Shown here: piece by piece, positions 7,072 to 14,713 of the stretch
How the letters are laid out: the number at the start of each line of letters is the position of its first letter
Numbering within the stretch: position 1 is the first letter of the stretch
NCBI GenBank assembly: GCA_937941745.1
Contig: CALDGV010000384.1
Span: 1 to 15,370 of the forward strand
Direction: 5' to 3'
Length of the DNA: 15,370 bases
DNA from: an uncultured Prosthecobacter sp.
Lineage (GTDB): Bacteria > Verrucomicrobiota > Verrucomicrobiia > Verrucomicrobiales > Verrucomicrobiaceae
The notes under the pieces: model-generated
Told to the model about the DNA's origin: nothing
What the model saw: only the letters and a program-made list of their open reading frames with translations
Databases searched by the model: none
Made by a program: the position numbers and the translations under genes

Positions 7072-8442
7072 ATGACCAACGTTCCTCCTTTAGCCATGTC
7101 ACTACCTCTGGATGCCCCCCCGCCAGCCACGACAAAACCGCCTGAAAAAACTGAAGCGGGCAATTACTTCGTTTCAAACTACCCGCCGTTTTCATTCTGG
7201 AAGCCGGATCAGGTCCCTGCCCTGGAGGCGGTGATGCAGACCCCAGCACCTGCAAATGTGCCGCTTGGCATCTATTTCCACATTCCCTTCTGCCGGAAGC
7301 GCTGCCACTTCTGCTACTTCAAGGTGTACACCGACAAGAACGCTGCGGAAATCAAGGCCTACATCGACGCCGGGATGAGAGAGATGGAGCGTTACGCACA
7401 GACGCCCTACATCCAGGGACGCAAAGCACACTTTGTGTATTTCGGAGGTGGCACGCCGAGCTACCTGAGCGTGCCCCAGCTGCGGGATCTGACGAACCGG
7501 ATGAAGGATCTGGTCAGCTGGGATGGAGCGGCAGAAGTGGCTTTCGAGGCCGAACCGGGAACGCTGAACGAAGTCAAGCTCTCTGGCATCCGCGAAGTCG
7601 GTGTCACAAGACTGAGCCTCGGAGTGGAGAACTTCGATGACCATATCCTGGAGTCCAACGGCCGCGCTCATCGCAGTGGTGAGATCGAAAAGGCATACCG
7701 TTTCGCTCGCACCCTCGGGTTTGAGCACATCAACATCGACCTGATTGCAGGAATGATGAACGAGACGGAGGACAACTGGAAGGTCTGCGTTCAAAAGGCC
7801 ATCGACCTTGGTCCTGACGCTGTGACCATCTACCAGATGGAGGTGCCCTACAACACGACCATCTATCAGCAGATGAAGGCGGAAGGCAAAGTGACAGCGC
7901 CGGTGGCAGACTGGCCGACAAAAAGGCGCTGGGTGAGTTATGCCTTCGATGAGTTTGTAAAGGCGGGTTACACCGTGACCAGCGCTTACACCGTGGTGAA
8001 GGACCCGCAGCGGATCAAGTTCGTCTATCGGGACGCCCTTTGGGAAGGAGCTGACCTGCTGAGCTGTGGTGTGGCTTCGTTCGGACACCTGCGCGGCGTG
8101 CATTACCAGAACCAGGCGGACGTGGGTCCCTACATGCAGGCAGTGGATGCAGGAAAACTGCCCATCTTCCGAGCCTATGAAACCAGTCATGAAGAGCGCT
8201 TTGTGCGGGAGTTCATCCTCAAAATGAAACTGGGCCACAGCGAATTCGCCTACTACCAGCAAAAGTTCGGCATCAACCCACGCCAGTTCTTTGCCCCGCA
8301 ACTGGAACACCTCGCTGCAGAAGGCTGGGCAAAGCTGGATGATCAATCCATTACCTTCAGCAGGGACGGGTTGCTTCAGGTGGACCGCCTGCTGCATGAC
8401 TTTTTCCTGCCACAACACCGCCAGTTTGCCCGCTACACCTGA
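7072..8442 (+). CDS. HemW-like radical SAM protein (coproporphyrinogen III oxidase family)
   Basis: 456-residue radical SAM enzyme. The 4Fe-4S cluster motif CX3CX2C is Cys74, Cys78, Cys81, followed by YF. The aromatic residue two places after the last Cys matches HemW-type proteins and not HemN, which has a fourth Cys there. GGGTPS (125-130) is the SAM-binding glycine motif, and a HemN C-terminal-like domain spans about 370-445 (EERFVREFILKMKLG). An N-terminal segment of ~65 residues with NYFVSNYPPFSFW (31-43) precedes the SAM barrel and is not part of standard HemW. HemW is a heme chaperone, whereas other members are methyltransferases or cyclases, so the reaction is uncertain. A later ATG at 7096 is possible. 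A chorismate-lyase-like gene follows after about 52 bp. Confidence 0.85.
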   Translation: MTNVPPLAMSLPLDAPPPATTKPPEKTEAGNYFVSNYPPFSFWKPDQVPALEAVMQTPAPANVPLGIYFHIPFCRKRCHFCYFKVYTDKNAAEIKAYIDAGMREMERYAQTPYIQGRKAHFVYFGGGTPSYLSVPQLRDLTNRMKDLVSWDGAAEVAFEAEPGTLNEVKLSGIREVGVTRLSLGVENFDDHILESNGRAHRSGEIEKAYRFARTLGFEHINIDLIAGMMNETEDNWKVCVQKAIDLGPDAVTIYQMEVPYNTTIYQQMKAEGKVTAPVADWPTKRRWVSYAFDEFVKAGYTVTSAYTVVKDPQRIKFVYRDALWEGADLLSCGVASFGHLRGVHYQNQADVGPYMQAVDAGKLPIFRAYETSHEERFVREFILKMKLGHSEFAYYQQKFGINPRQFFAPQLEHLAAEGWAKLDDQSITFSRDGLLQVDRLLHDFFLPQHRQFARYT

Positions 8443-8494
8443 GGAATGACGCATTCTGCATGCCCCAAAGACGAATTCCTGCTTTTCCGAGGTG

Positions 8495-9046
8495 ATGAAT
8501 GAGGCTCCGAGACAAGACGAAGACATCCTGGCCCCGCTGATTTTCTTTTATGGCATCGGCAGCACGCGACCGCGCGTGACTTTTGTCGAACCTGAAGGCC
8601 TGGCTGAGCAGGAAAGATTCCTGCTGGCACACGACCGCGACATGACACCACACCTGCGGGAATTTCACGGCTGTGACATCGACCTCGATGTGGCCGCCCG
8701 CGCTCGGATTGGCAACTATCTGGTGCGTGCCTCGGTGCTTCATCGTCGGAGCGATGGCAAACCTGTAGAATTTGGGGCCATCGGCATTCACCTCGACCTG
8801 CTGCCTGAAGAGGCTCAAAAACTGGTGTTGGAAGGCCGCGTGCCATTTGGAGCCATCCTCGAACGCTACGAAGTGCCTCACAGCAGCCATCCACGCGGGT
8901 ACTTTCGCATCGCGGTGGATCAGCGATTGGCCGAACTCCTAGGAGCCACCAGCGGGCAGATCCTTTTTGGCCGCTGCAATGAGCTTCGTCATGGCTCCGG
9001 CCGCGTGCTGGCAGATGTGGTGGAAGTGCTCCCCCGCGGGAGTTGA
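8495..9046 (+). CDS. Chorismate-lyase-like (UbiC-fold) small protein
   Basis: 183 residues from ATG 8495; a GTG one codon earlier (8492) is equally possible, with GAGG at 8489-8492. No signal peptide or membrane segment. By eye it follows the UbiC/chorismate pyruvate-lyase pattern: DMTPHLREFHG (49-59), YLVRASVLHRRSDGKPV (75-91), VPFGAIL (116-122) matching the UbiC PLG segment, FGR (158-160), and a terminal LADVVEVLP whose Glu177 falls where UbiC has its catalytic Glu. UbiC makes 4-hydroxybenzoate from chorismate. This assignment comes from remembered motifs, and a non-enzymatic ligand-binding member of the fold is possible. It is on the same strand as the radical SAM gene and converges with the RND gene 20 bp beyond its stop. 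Confidence 0.6.
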   Translation: MNEAPRQDEDILAPLIFFYGIGSTRPRVTFVEPEGLAEQERFLLAHDRDMTPHLREFHGCDIDLDVAARARIGNYLVRASVLHRRSDGKPVEFGAIGIHLDLLPEEAQKLVLEGRVPFGAILERYEVPHSSHPRGYFRIAVDQRLAELLGATSGQILFGRCNELRHGSGRVLADVVEVLPRGS

Positions 9047-9066
9047 GCAGCGCAGAACCGGAGCAA

Positions 9067-12000
9067 TCACGAAAGACTGCCGGCAGCAGCCTCCACGGGC
9101 AGCCCGGGTTCCGGTTCATTCTTGCCTAGCAGCAGTCGCATAAGCCGCCCGGCATCATCCACGGCGAGGTAGCACAGAGGCACCAGGAAGAGCGTGATGA
9201 TGGTGGCGAAAAGGCTGCCATACCCCATGGCCACGGAGACGGGAGTAAGAAACTGGGCGTGGGTACTTTGTGCGCCGCTGCTGAAGAAAAAGGGCACGGC
9301 ACGGGCAAGCCAGGTGCCGTCGAAGATCAGCGGGACGAGGCCAAAGAACGTGGTGATCTGCGTCAGGAAGATGGCACGAAAACGCAGCAAGCCACCCTTC
9401 TGCACGGCCTCGCGCAGAGGCATGCCATTCGCCTTGAGGTCATTGATCTCATCAACAAGCACCAGAGTGTCATTCACCACCACGCCGCAGACGCCGAGGA
9501 TGCCAAAGAAGCTCATGATGCTGACAGGCAGGCCATGGAACTGATGACCAATCACAGCACCCACAACGCCAAAAGGAACCACGAGAAGCACGATCAGCGG
9601 CTGGGAATAACTTTTAAAGGGGATGGCCATCAGGGCGTACATGGCACCGATCACCAGCAGAAAGGAGACAAGTACTTTGCCCTGGCTTTCACGCTGATAA
9701 CGGGCCTCTCCTTCAAAGCTCCAGCGGATATGCCCGTGGTCGGCAAGCAGGTCATCCATGAAGGTGGTCAGCTCGGCACGCAGAGCCGCGATGTCGATGC
9801 TGCCCTTGTCTGCATCGGCGGAGATGTTCAGGGCACGCCGGCGGTCCACGCGCTTGATGCTGGTGAAGCTTTTGACCACCTTGGCCTCGGCCACACGGCT
9901 GAACGGTACCTCCAGCCCAGTGGCAGTGCGCACGCGCATGGTCTCCAGGGTGGCAAGATTCTGCCTGTTTTCCCGGGGCATGCGCAGCATCACCTTCACT
10001 TCATTGCGCCCGCGCTGGATGCGCTGCACCTCATCTCCGTAAAAAGACTGCCGCACCTGACGGGCGAGGTCAGTGACGGTGACGCCAAACTGCTGTGCCT
10101 CTGGCTTGAGACGCAGCTGAATCTCATTGCGGCCGGAATCGAGGGAATCGTTGATGTCAAAGAGAGCCGGATAGGTGCTGAGCTTCTCCTTGATCTTCTC
10201 CGACATGGCCAGCAGTTCCTTGGGATCAGTGCCAGTCAGCTGAATGTCCACCGGATCACCACCACGCATGATCTCGGCACGGAAAGTGAGTTCTTCAGCT
10301 CCAACGATGCTGCCGATGCGCTTGCGCCACTCATTGGCCATTTCGACCGTATTAGCATCGCGACTACGCTCTTCGGGACCAAAAGTCTCCATGGTCACAC
10401 CACCGATGTGGCTGCCGCTGCTGGAAGGCGAACCGCGGCTCGAAAGAGTGGTGCCGATGGTGGAAACCACATGCTTCACCACGCTCCTCCCATCCGGACC
10501 AACGTATTCTTTCTGCATGTCGAGAGCGATCTGGTAAATGCGCTCAACGTGTTTTTCGGTGATTTCGACAGGAGTGCCATCCAGCATGGAAAGCCGGCAG
10601 TCAATGCGCTCGCTGGGAACACGGGGAAAATACGTGGTGGAGATTCGCCCGCTGGCATACAAGCCGCCGATCACAGCCAGACCACCAAAGAGCAGGGCGA
10701 GCACCGTGTAGCAGTTCCGAACGCTGAAACGGATGGCTGGCGCATAAACCGAACGGACAAACCACTGCAAAGCGCGGTCTGAAGTGCGGTGAACCGGAGC
10801 CAGGAGATCTCCTGCCCTGCCAAGGAACGGGTGCGCAAGATGGCTGGGCAGAATGAGCTTGGTCTCCAGCAGCGCGATGAGCATCACAGTGATGAAGATA
10901 AGGGCGATGGGCTTGAACATGGAGCCCCAGTCGGACGAATCGACAGCCATCGGCAGAAAGGCGATGACCGTGGTCAGCACGCCGAAGGTGATCGGCACTG
11001 CCATTCGCTGGGTGCCTGCAATGGCGGCCTCTAATGGAGTCAGCCCCTGGGTCGCACGGACATGATCGCAGTGTTCGGAGATCACGATGGCATCGTCCAC
11101 CACGATCCCGAGCACCAGAATGAAGCCCATGAGCGAGGAGAGGTTGATGGAAATATCCATGTAGGGCATCAGCGCAATCGCCCCAAGGAAACTCATGACC
11201 ATGCCAACACCGACCCAGATGACAGCCTCCAGGCGGAGAAAAAGTCCCACACAAATAAAGACGAGGATAAGGCAGCTCTGAGCATTCTGAAGCAGCAGGT
11301 CGATGCGCCCTTTGACGATCTTGGAACGGTCGTTCCAGTAATCGAGCCGCACTCCCCCAGGGAGTTTTTTGTTGGTCTCCTCAATGTAGGCCTTCACACG
11401 CTCACCAATCGTGATGGCGTTCTGCTTCCCCTCCCGCATGACGCTGATCATCACGCAACGGCGGCCATTCAGGCGGGTGACCAGTGGGTTTTCCGTGAAT
11501 CCGTCTATGATCTTGGCAATCTCCCCCAAAGTGACCTTGCTGCCATCGTTCCTGGTGAGAAGAGGGATGCGCGCGTAGTCATCGCCCGTGTAGGCACGGC
11601 CGCGGGTGCGAAGGCTGACATCCCCGGCCTCGGTCTGCACGACACCGGCGGGCATGTCGATGGCATTTTCACGGATGGCCCGGCTGATGGATTCAAGGCT
11701 AAGGCCGTATTTGCGCAGTTGCTCTTCTGGAATCTCAATCGCGATCTCCTCATTACGCACTCCCGTGATGTCAGCATGGGAGATGCCGGGCAGCGAAGCG
11801 AGCTCGTCCCTCGTCTGCTCACCGAGGCGCTTAAGGTCACGCTCGGCCATATCAGCGCTTAAGATGACGGTGATGACGGAATGAAAACTGTCGTCGAGCT
11901 GGATGACGGGCTTTTCCGCCAGCGCTGGAAAGTTGGGGATCGCATCCACGCGGATTTTAATGTCGTCCATCACGCGGCGGGGATCTTCACCCTCATTCAC

Positions 12001-12282
12001 CTCAATGAAAACGCTGCCACCGCTGCTTCCCGCAGTACTGTTGATATGTTTGATGCCTCCCACCTGCTGGATGGCCTCCTCAATCTTCAGCACGATCGTC
12101 TCCTCCGTCTCTTCAGGCGATGAGGCCGGATACGGGACATTCACCGAAATGAAGCGCGACGGCATGTCCTGGAAGACCTCCAGCGGGATCTGGTGCTGAT
12201 AAAGCGTCCAGCCGCCAGCGACCATGACCGCCAGCATCAGAAGATTAGCGGCGACGTGATTGCGGGCAAACCAAGCGATCAT
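9067..12282 (-). CDS. RND family efflux permease (AcrB/HAE-like)
   Basis: 1071 residues from ATG 12280-12282 (MIAWFARNHVAANLLML), the typical start of this RND subgroup. The frame is open upstream to 12435, but that part lacks family resemblance and fills the divergent promoter region. The layout is TM1 at ~10-28, a porter loop to ~330, a TM2-6 block at ~333-475, a TM7 at ~523-545, a second porter loop to ~865, and a TM8-12 block at ~870-1040. The proton-relay Asp pair is present in TM4 (VVDDAIV, Asp396-Asp397). The TM10 position that carries Lys in AcrB reads GVVVNDTLVLVDE (Asn937-Asp938). The gene stands alone: no periplasmic adaptor or outer membrane channel gene lies beside it. Substrate unknown. 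No Shine-Dalgarno motif precedes the start. Confidence 0.92.
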   Translation of the reverse strand: MIAWFARNHVAANLLMLAVMVAGGWTLYQHQIPLEVFQDMPSRFISVNVPYPASSPEETEETIVLKIEEAIQQVGGIKHINSTAGSSGGSVFIEVNEGEDPRRVMDDIKIRVDAIPNFPALAEKPVIQLDDSFHSVITVILSADMAERDLKRLGEQTRDELASLPGISHADITGVRNEEIAIEIPEEQLRKYGLSLESISRAIRENAIDMPAGVVQTEAGDVSLRTRGRAYTGDDYARIPLLTRNDGSKVTLGEIAKIIDGFTENPLVTRLNGRRCVMISVMREGKQNAITIGERVKAYIEETNKKLPGGVRLDYWNDRSKIVKGRIDLLLQNAQSCLILVFICVGLFLRLEAVIWVGVGMVMSFLGAIALMPYMDISINLSSLMGFILVLGIVVDDAIVISEHCDHVRATQGLTPLEAAIAGTQRMAVPITFGVLTTVIAFLPMAVDSSDWGSMFKPIALIFITVMLIALLETKLILPSHLAHPFLGRAGDLLAPVHRTSDRALQWFVRSVYAPAIRFSVRNCYTVLALLFGGLAVIGGLYASGRISTTYFPRVPSERIDCRLSMLDGTPVEITEKHVERIYQIALDMQKEYVGPDGRSVVKHVVSTIGTTLSSRGSPSSSGSHIGGVTMETFGPEERSRDANTVEMANEWRKRIGSIVGAEELTFRAEIMRGGDPVDIQLTGTDPKELLAMSEKIKEKLSTYPALFDINDSLDSGRNEIQLRLKPEAQQFGVTVTDLARQVRQSFYGDEVQRIQRGRNEVKVMLRMPRENRQNLATLETMRVRTATGLEVPFSRVAEAKVVKSFTSIKRVDRRRALNISADADKGSIDIAALRAELTTFMDDLLADHGHIRWSFEGEARYQRESQGKVLVSFLLVIGAMYALMAIPFKSYSQPLIVLLVVPFGVVGAVIGHQFHGLPVSIMSFFGILGVCGVVVNDTLVLVDEINDLKANGMPLREAVQKGGLLRFRAIFLTQITTFFGLVPLIFDGTWLARAVPFFFSSGAQSTHAQFLTPVSVAMGYGSLFATIITLFLVPLCYLAVDDAGRLMRLLLGKNEPEPGLPVEAAAGSLS

Positions 12283-12420
12283 GAGAAGGAAATTAGAAAA
12301 TATGCCCGAGCCTGCCGAGATGACGGAGCTGGGCAAATACCGAATTACGAACCCGACCCGCCCGAAGCCTGCCCTTAACAACCCACTTTTCAACTTCCCA
12401 AGCCAGTCTAGTCTGAACTC

Positions 12421-13443
12421 ATGCCAACCATTCACCTCGGCTCAAAGACCCTAGCCCTGTCCCAAGCTGCCCTGCTTGTGACTCTTCTGGGGCTTTCGTC
12501 CTGCGCGGATTTTGAAATTCCGGCCCTGAAAAAAATCAAAAAGGCGGCAGAAACTGCCGAAGTTGACCCAGCCAAAGCGGATCCAGACACTGGGCAGATG
12601 GCCCCAAGCGGAGAAGGGACTCACCGCCTGACCAAAGAAGACCTGGAGATCATGCGTGAACGGGCCCGCATCCATGCGGATGCCATCGCCATGGAAAGAG
12701 ACCTGGCCAAGGCAGCCGAAGCATCTGGCGTCGATCTTTCCTTCCTTCTCAGCATGAACTATGAAGAGGCCAAGGCAATTTCAGCGCACAGCGTCGAGCT
12801 TCCCATGGGCGTCCGCATCGCAGCAGACAGCATTGAGGTCCTGAAAAAAGACGGCGATGACCGACCCAAAAAAGTCCGAGCCAAGGGACGGGTCTATCTG
12901 GAAAACGGCAGTGGTGACGACATGGCCAAAATCCTCTGCCAGGAAGCCTATGTCAGTTCCTGGGAAATCGTCCTGCGAGGGAAACCGATTGTTCAACGCG
13001 GAGCAAGCACCATCGAAGGCCTCGATGACAGCACTGTGGCCTACATTCTGGGCACGCGTTTGCGAGTGATCGGATTGCACCGGGCCTCCAATCAGGATGC
13101 CATGCTCGCCACACTGCCGGATCTAGGCCCCTGGACCAGCGGCCCAAACCCCCTGCTCCCAGCCCTCACCGAGGATTCTGTGCCCATGGACATCCGTGAT
13201 CAGATGCTCAAGGCTGCCGAAGCCGAGGCCGTGCTTCAGCAAAACCGCAACGAGGCACTCTCAGGTCCTGAAGCCCCTCCCGCCCCGTGGGTCAAAGAGG
13301 CGGCCTCTAAGCCAGGCAGCAAAGCGCTGCCAAAAGAGGAAGGCTCGACAACCCAGAAAGCGAAAGAAGACAAGCCGAAAGCATCTGCACAAGCTGACAA
13401 AAAAACACCAGGGCAGTCCTTATCGAAGGAAAAGGCTGACTGA
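12421..13443 (+). CDS. Putative lipoprotein with OstA/LptA-like central domain
   Basis: 340 residues. A hydrophobic signal at ~11-26 ends in a lipobox LSSC, with Cys28 as the acylation site, followed by Ala-Asp. Residues 70-105 are charged and helical (KEDLEIMRERARIHADAIAM). Residues ~123-221 are beta-rich and look like the OstA/LptA jellyroll: VRAKGRVYLE, then CQEAYVSSWEIVLRGKPIVQ, then STIEGLDDSTVAYILGTRLRVIG, matching the alternating 'A-G-V, then Y, then L-G-P-V, then I-G' rhythm of that family. The last ~60 residues are Lys/Ala/Pro/Glu-rich and probably disordered. It is divergent from the RND gene (139 bp between starts) and converges on glpX. A role in LPS or outer membrane lipid handling is inference; it could be an unrelated lineage-specific lipoprotein. 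Confidence 0.7.
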   Translation: MPTIHLGSKTLALSQAALLVTLLGLSSCADFEIPALKKIKKAAETAEVDPAKADPDTGQMAPSGEGTHRLTKEDLEIMRERARIHADAIAMERDLAKAAEASGVDLSFLLSMNYEEAKAISAHSVELPMGVRIAADSIEVLKKDGDDRPKKVRAKGRVYLENGSGDDMAKILCQEAYVSSWEIVLRGKPIVQRGASTIEGLDDSTVAYILGTRLRVIGLHRASNQDAMLATLPDLGPWTSGPNPLLPALTEDSVPMDIRDQMLKAAEAEAVLQQNRNEALSGPEAPPAPWVKEAASKPGSKALPKEEGSTTQKAKEDKPKASAQADKKTPGQSLSKEKAD

Positions 13444-13481
13444 AAAACTGCTGCAAATCATGCCTGGGGTGATTTCCAGCA
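13444..13481 (-). terminator. Intrinsic terminator of glpX
   Basis: TGCTGcAAATCA (13449-13460) pairs with TGATTTcCAGCA (13470-13481) as a 12-bp stem with one C/C mismatch and a 9-nt loop. On the minus strand it continues as GTTTTTCA, giving a short T-tract about 20 bp past the glpX stop. The end of the T-tract abuts the stop codon of the opposite-strand lipoprotein gene. There is no T-tract on the plus side. Confidence 0.65.
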
Positions 13482-13502
13482 CCTCATTGACTCCTGTTGA
13501 GG

Positions 13503-14555
13503 TCAGGATTCGCGAAGCGGAACGATTTTCTTGTCCAGGTTGTGGCTGGCATGAATACGGCGCATTGTGCCGCTGCGTGCACGCATGAGGATGCTGTGGG
13601 TTTCGACGTGATGCCCAGTGGTTCGTACTCCGGGAAGCAACGGACTGTCGCTGATGCCGGTGGCACAGAAAAGTGCGCTCTCTCCTTTCACGAGGTCATC
13701 GCTGCGCCAGACCTGCGTCATTTCCTCAAAAGAAACCTGCGACGCCACCTCCGCTCGGTGTTCCTCGCTATGGAACCACATGCGCACATCCATGTCGCCC
13801 CCCAGGCATTTCAGCGCAGCAGCAGCAAGAACTGCCTCGGGACTGCCACCCATGCCGACGTAAAGGTCCACGCCACTTTCAGGCAGTGATGGCGCTACCG
13901 CGGCGGTGATATCTCCATCGGTGATCATCCGCAAAGCCGCTCCTGTGGCACGGACTTGACGGACAATGTCGGCATGACGAGGGCGATCCATGGTAACCAC
14001 GACAACGTCACGCACATGCTTGTCCAACGCCTTCGCGGTAAACTCAATGACCTCCTTCAGCGGCATGTCGAGAAGGCAGCGGTCGCCCTCGTGTTTGAGC
14101 GCCCGCTTGACAGCTGGCCCATAGGCCAGCTTGTGGCTGTAGAAGCTGGGAATATTTTTCATGGCACTGGGCGCCCCCTCCGGCACCTGGGCAGCAGCAA
14201 TCACGGAAATGCTGTTGGGCGTGCCTTTGGCGATGTTCGTTGTGCCATCAATGGGATCCAGGGCGATGTCGAAACGAGGGGCACCCGGCTTCCAAGTGCC
14301 CAGATGCTCGCCGACAAAGATGCCAGGCGCATTGTCCTTGATGCCCTCCCCAATAACGACCTTTCCGCAGACATCCAGAATATCAAAGACACCATAAATG
14401 GCGCTGCAAGCAGCGGCATCTGCCAGCTCCTTTTCACCTCGTCCCAGCCATTGAAGGGATTGCAGAGCCGCATTTTCCGTGGCGCGCACGAACTCAAACT
14501 CAAGAAGGCGCTCTAGATCAAGAGGGCTGCGAAGTGGAGGCAGGGAGGAGGACAT
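13503..14555 (-). CDS. glpX: Class II fructose-1,6-bisphosphatase (GlpX)
   Basis: 350 residues from ATG 14553-14555; the frame is open to 14663 with another ATG at 14591, but the family-like part begins at LERLLEFEFVRATENAAL. It hydrolyses fructose 1,6-bisphosphate to fructose 6-phosphate in gluconeogenesis; some homologues also act on sedoheptulose bisphosphate. By comparison with E. coli GlpX the metal ligands are conserved: Asp46 (LADAAA), Glu70 (IGEG), Asp100 and Asp103 in DPIDGT, and Glu240 in GGSPEA. TDGD at 212-215 is the usual PDGD region. The E. coli GEGEIDEAP segment reads GEGIKDNAP here. Monocistronic by context, with its own terminator. No Shine-Dalgarno motif precedes the chosen start. 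Confidence 0.93.
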   Translation of the reverse strand: MSSSLPPLRSPLDLERLLEFEFVRATENAALQSLQWLGRGEKELADAAACSAIYGVFDILDVCGKVVIGEGIKDNAPGIFVGEHLGTWKPGAPRFDIALDPIDGTTNIAKGTPNSISVIAAAQVPEGAPSAMKNIPSFYSHKLAYGPAVKRALKHEGDRCLLDMPLKEVIEFTAKALDKHVRDVVVVTMDRPRHADIVRQVRATGAALRMITDGDITAAVAPSLPESGVDLYVGMGGSPEAVLAAAALKCLGGDMDVRMWFHSEEHRAEVASQVSFEEMTQVWRSDDLVKGESALFCATGISDSPLLPGVRTTGHHVETHSILMRARSGTMRRIHASHNLDKKIVPLRES

Positions 14556-14568
14556 GGTCGGGAAAACG

Positions 14569-14577
14569 GGTAACCGT
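14569..14577. promoter_or_regulatory. GGTAACCGT core in the glpX leader, shared with the 6090-6106 palindrome
   Basis: Upstream of glpX, AACGG-GTAA-CCGTT (14565-14578) is a short inverted repeat. On the minus strand its core ACGGTTACC equals the core of the palindrome ahead of the desaturase gene (6093-6101). It may be a shared operator or chance. Confidence 0.2.
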
Positions 14578-14713
14578 TCGCCATCATGCATGGCTGGGGC
14601 TGGAGCACCAAGCTCCTGAGAAGATTTTTTTATGCCTCTGTCCAGCGCACCTCCTGGCGACAACTCGAAACATCTCGACAGCCATGCCCGTTTCGCATTC
14701 TAGTTTTCCGATT

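Noticed and set aside
8446..8502. 18-codon mini-frame with GAGGA before its ATG, overlapping the start of the UbiC-like gene
   Set aside because: GAGGA is only one base from the ATG, the peptide matches nothing known, and the length is within chance. Translational coupling is possible but not supported.
7192..8526. 444-codon frame on the minus strand
   Set aside because: Antisense to the radical SAM gene, whose cluster motif and HemN-like C-terminus are unmistakable; the shadow has no recognisable features.
9259..10782. Long open frame (507 codons) on the plus strand inside the RND gene
   Set aside because: It is antisense to a clearly conserved RND permease, has His/Gln/Gly-rich composition with no domain, and arises from codon bias on the opposite strand. 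The same applies to 11062-11862 (+).
12283..12435. N-terminal extension of the RND permease frame
   Set aside because: The family starts at MIAWFARN; the 51 upstream codons fill the divergent promoter region and resemble nothing in the family.
14602..14631. Hairpin GGAGC/GCTCC followed by seven T on the plus strand
   Set aside because: The stem is only 5 bp, 8 bases separate it from the T-run, and no plus-strand gene ends upstream; it lies in the glpX/propeller divergent region.
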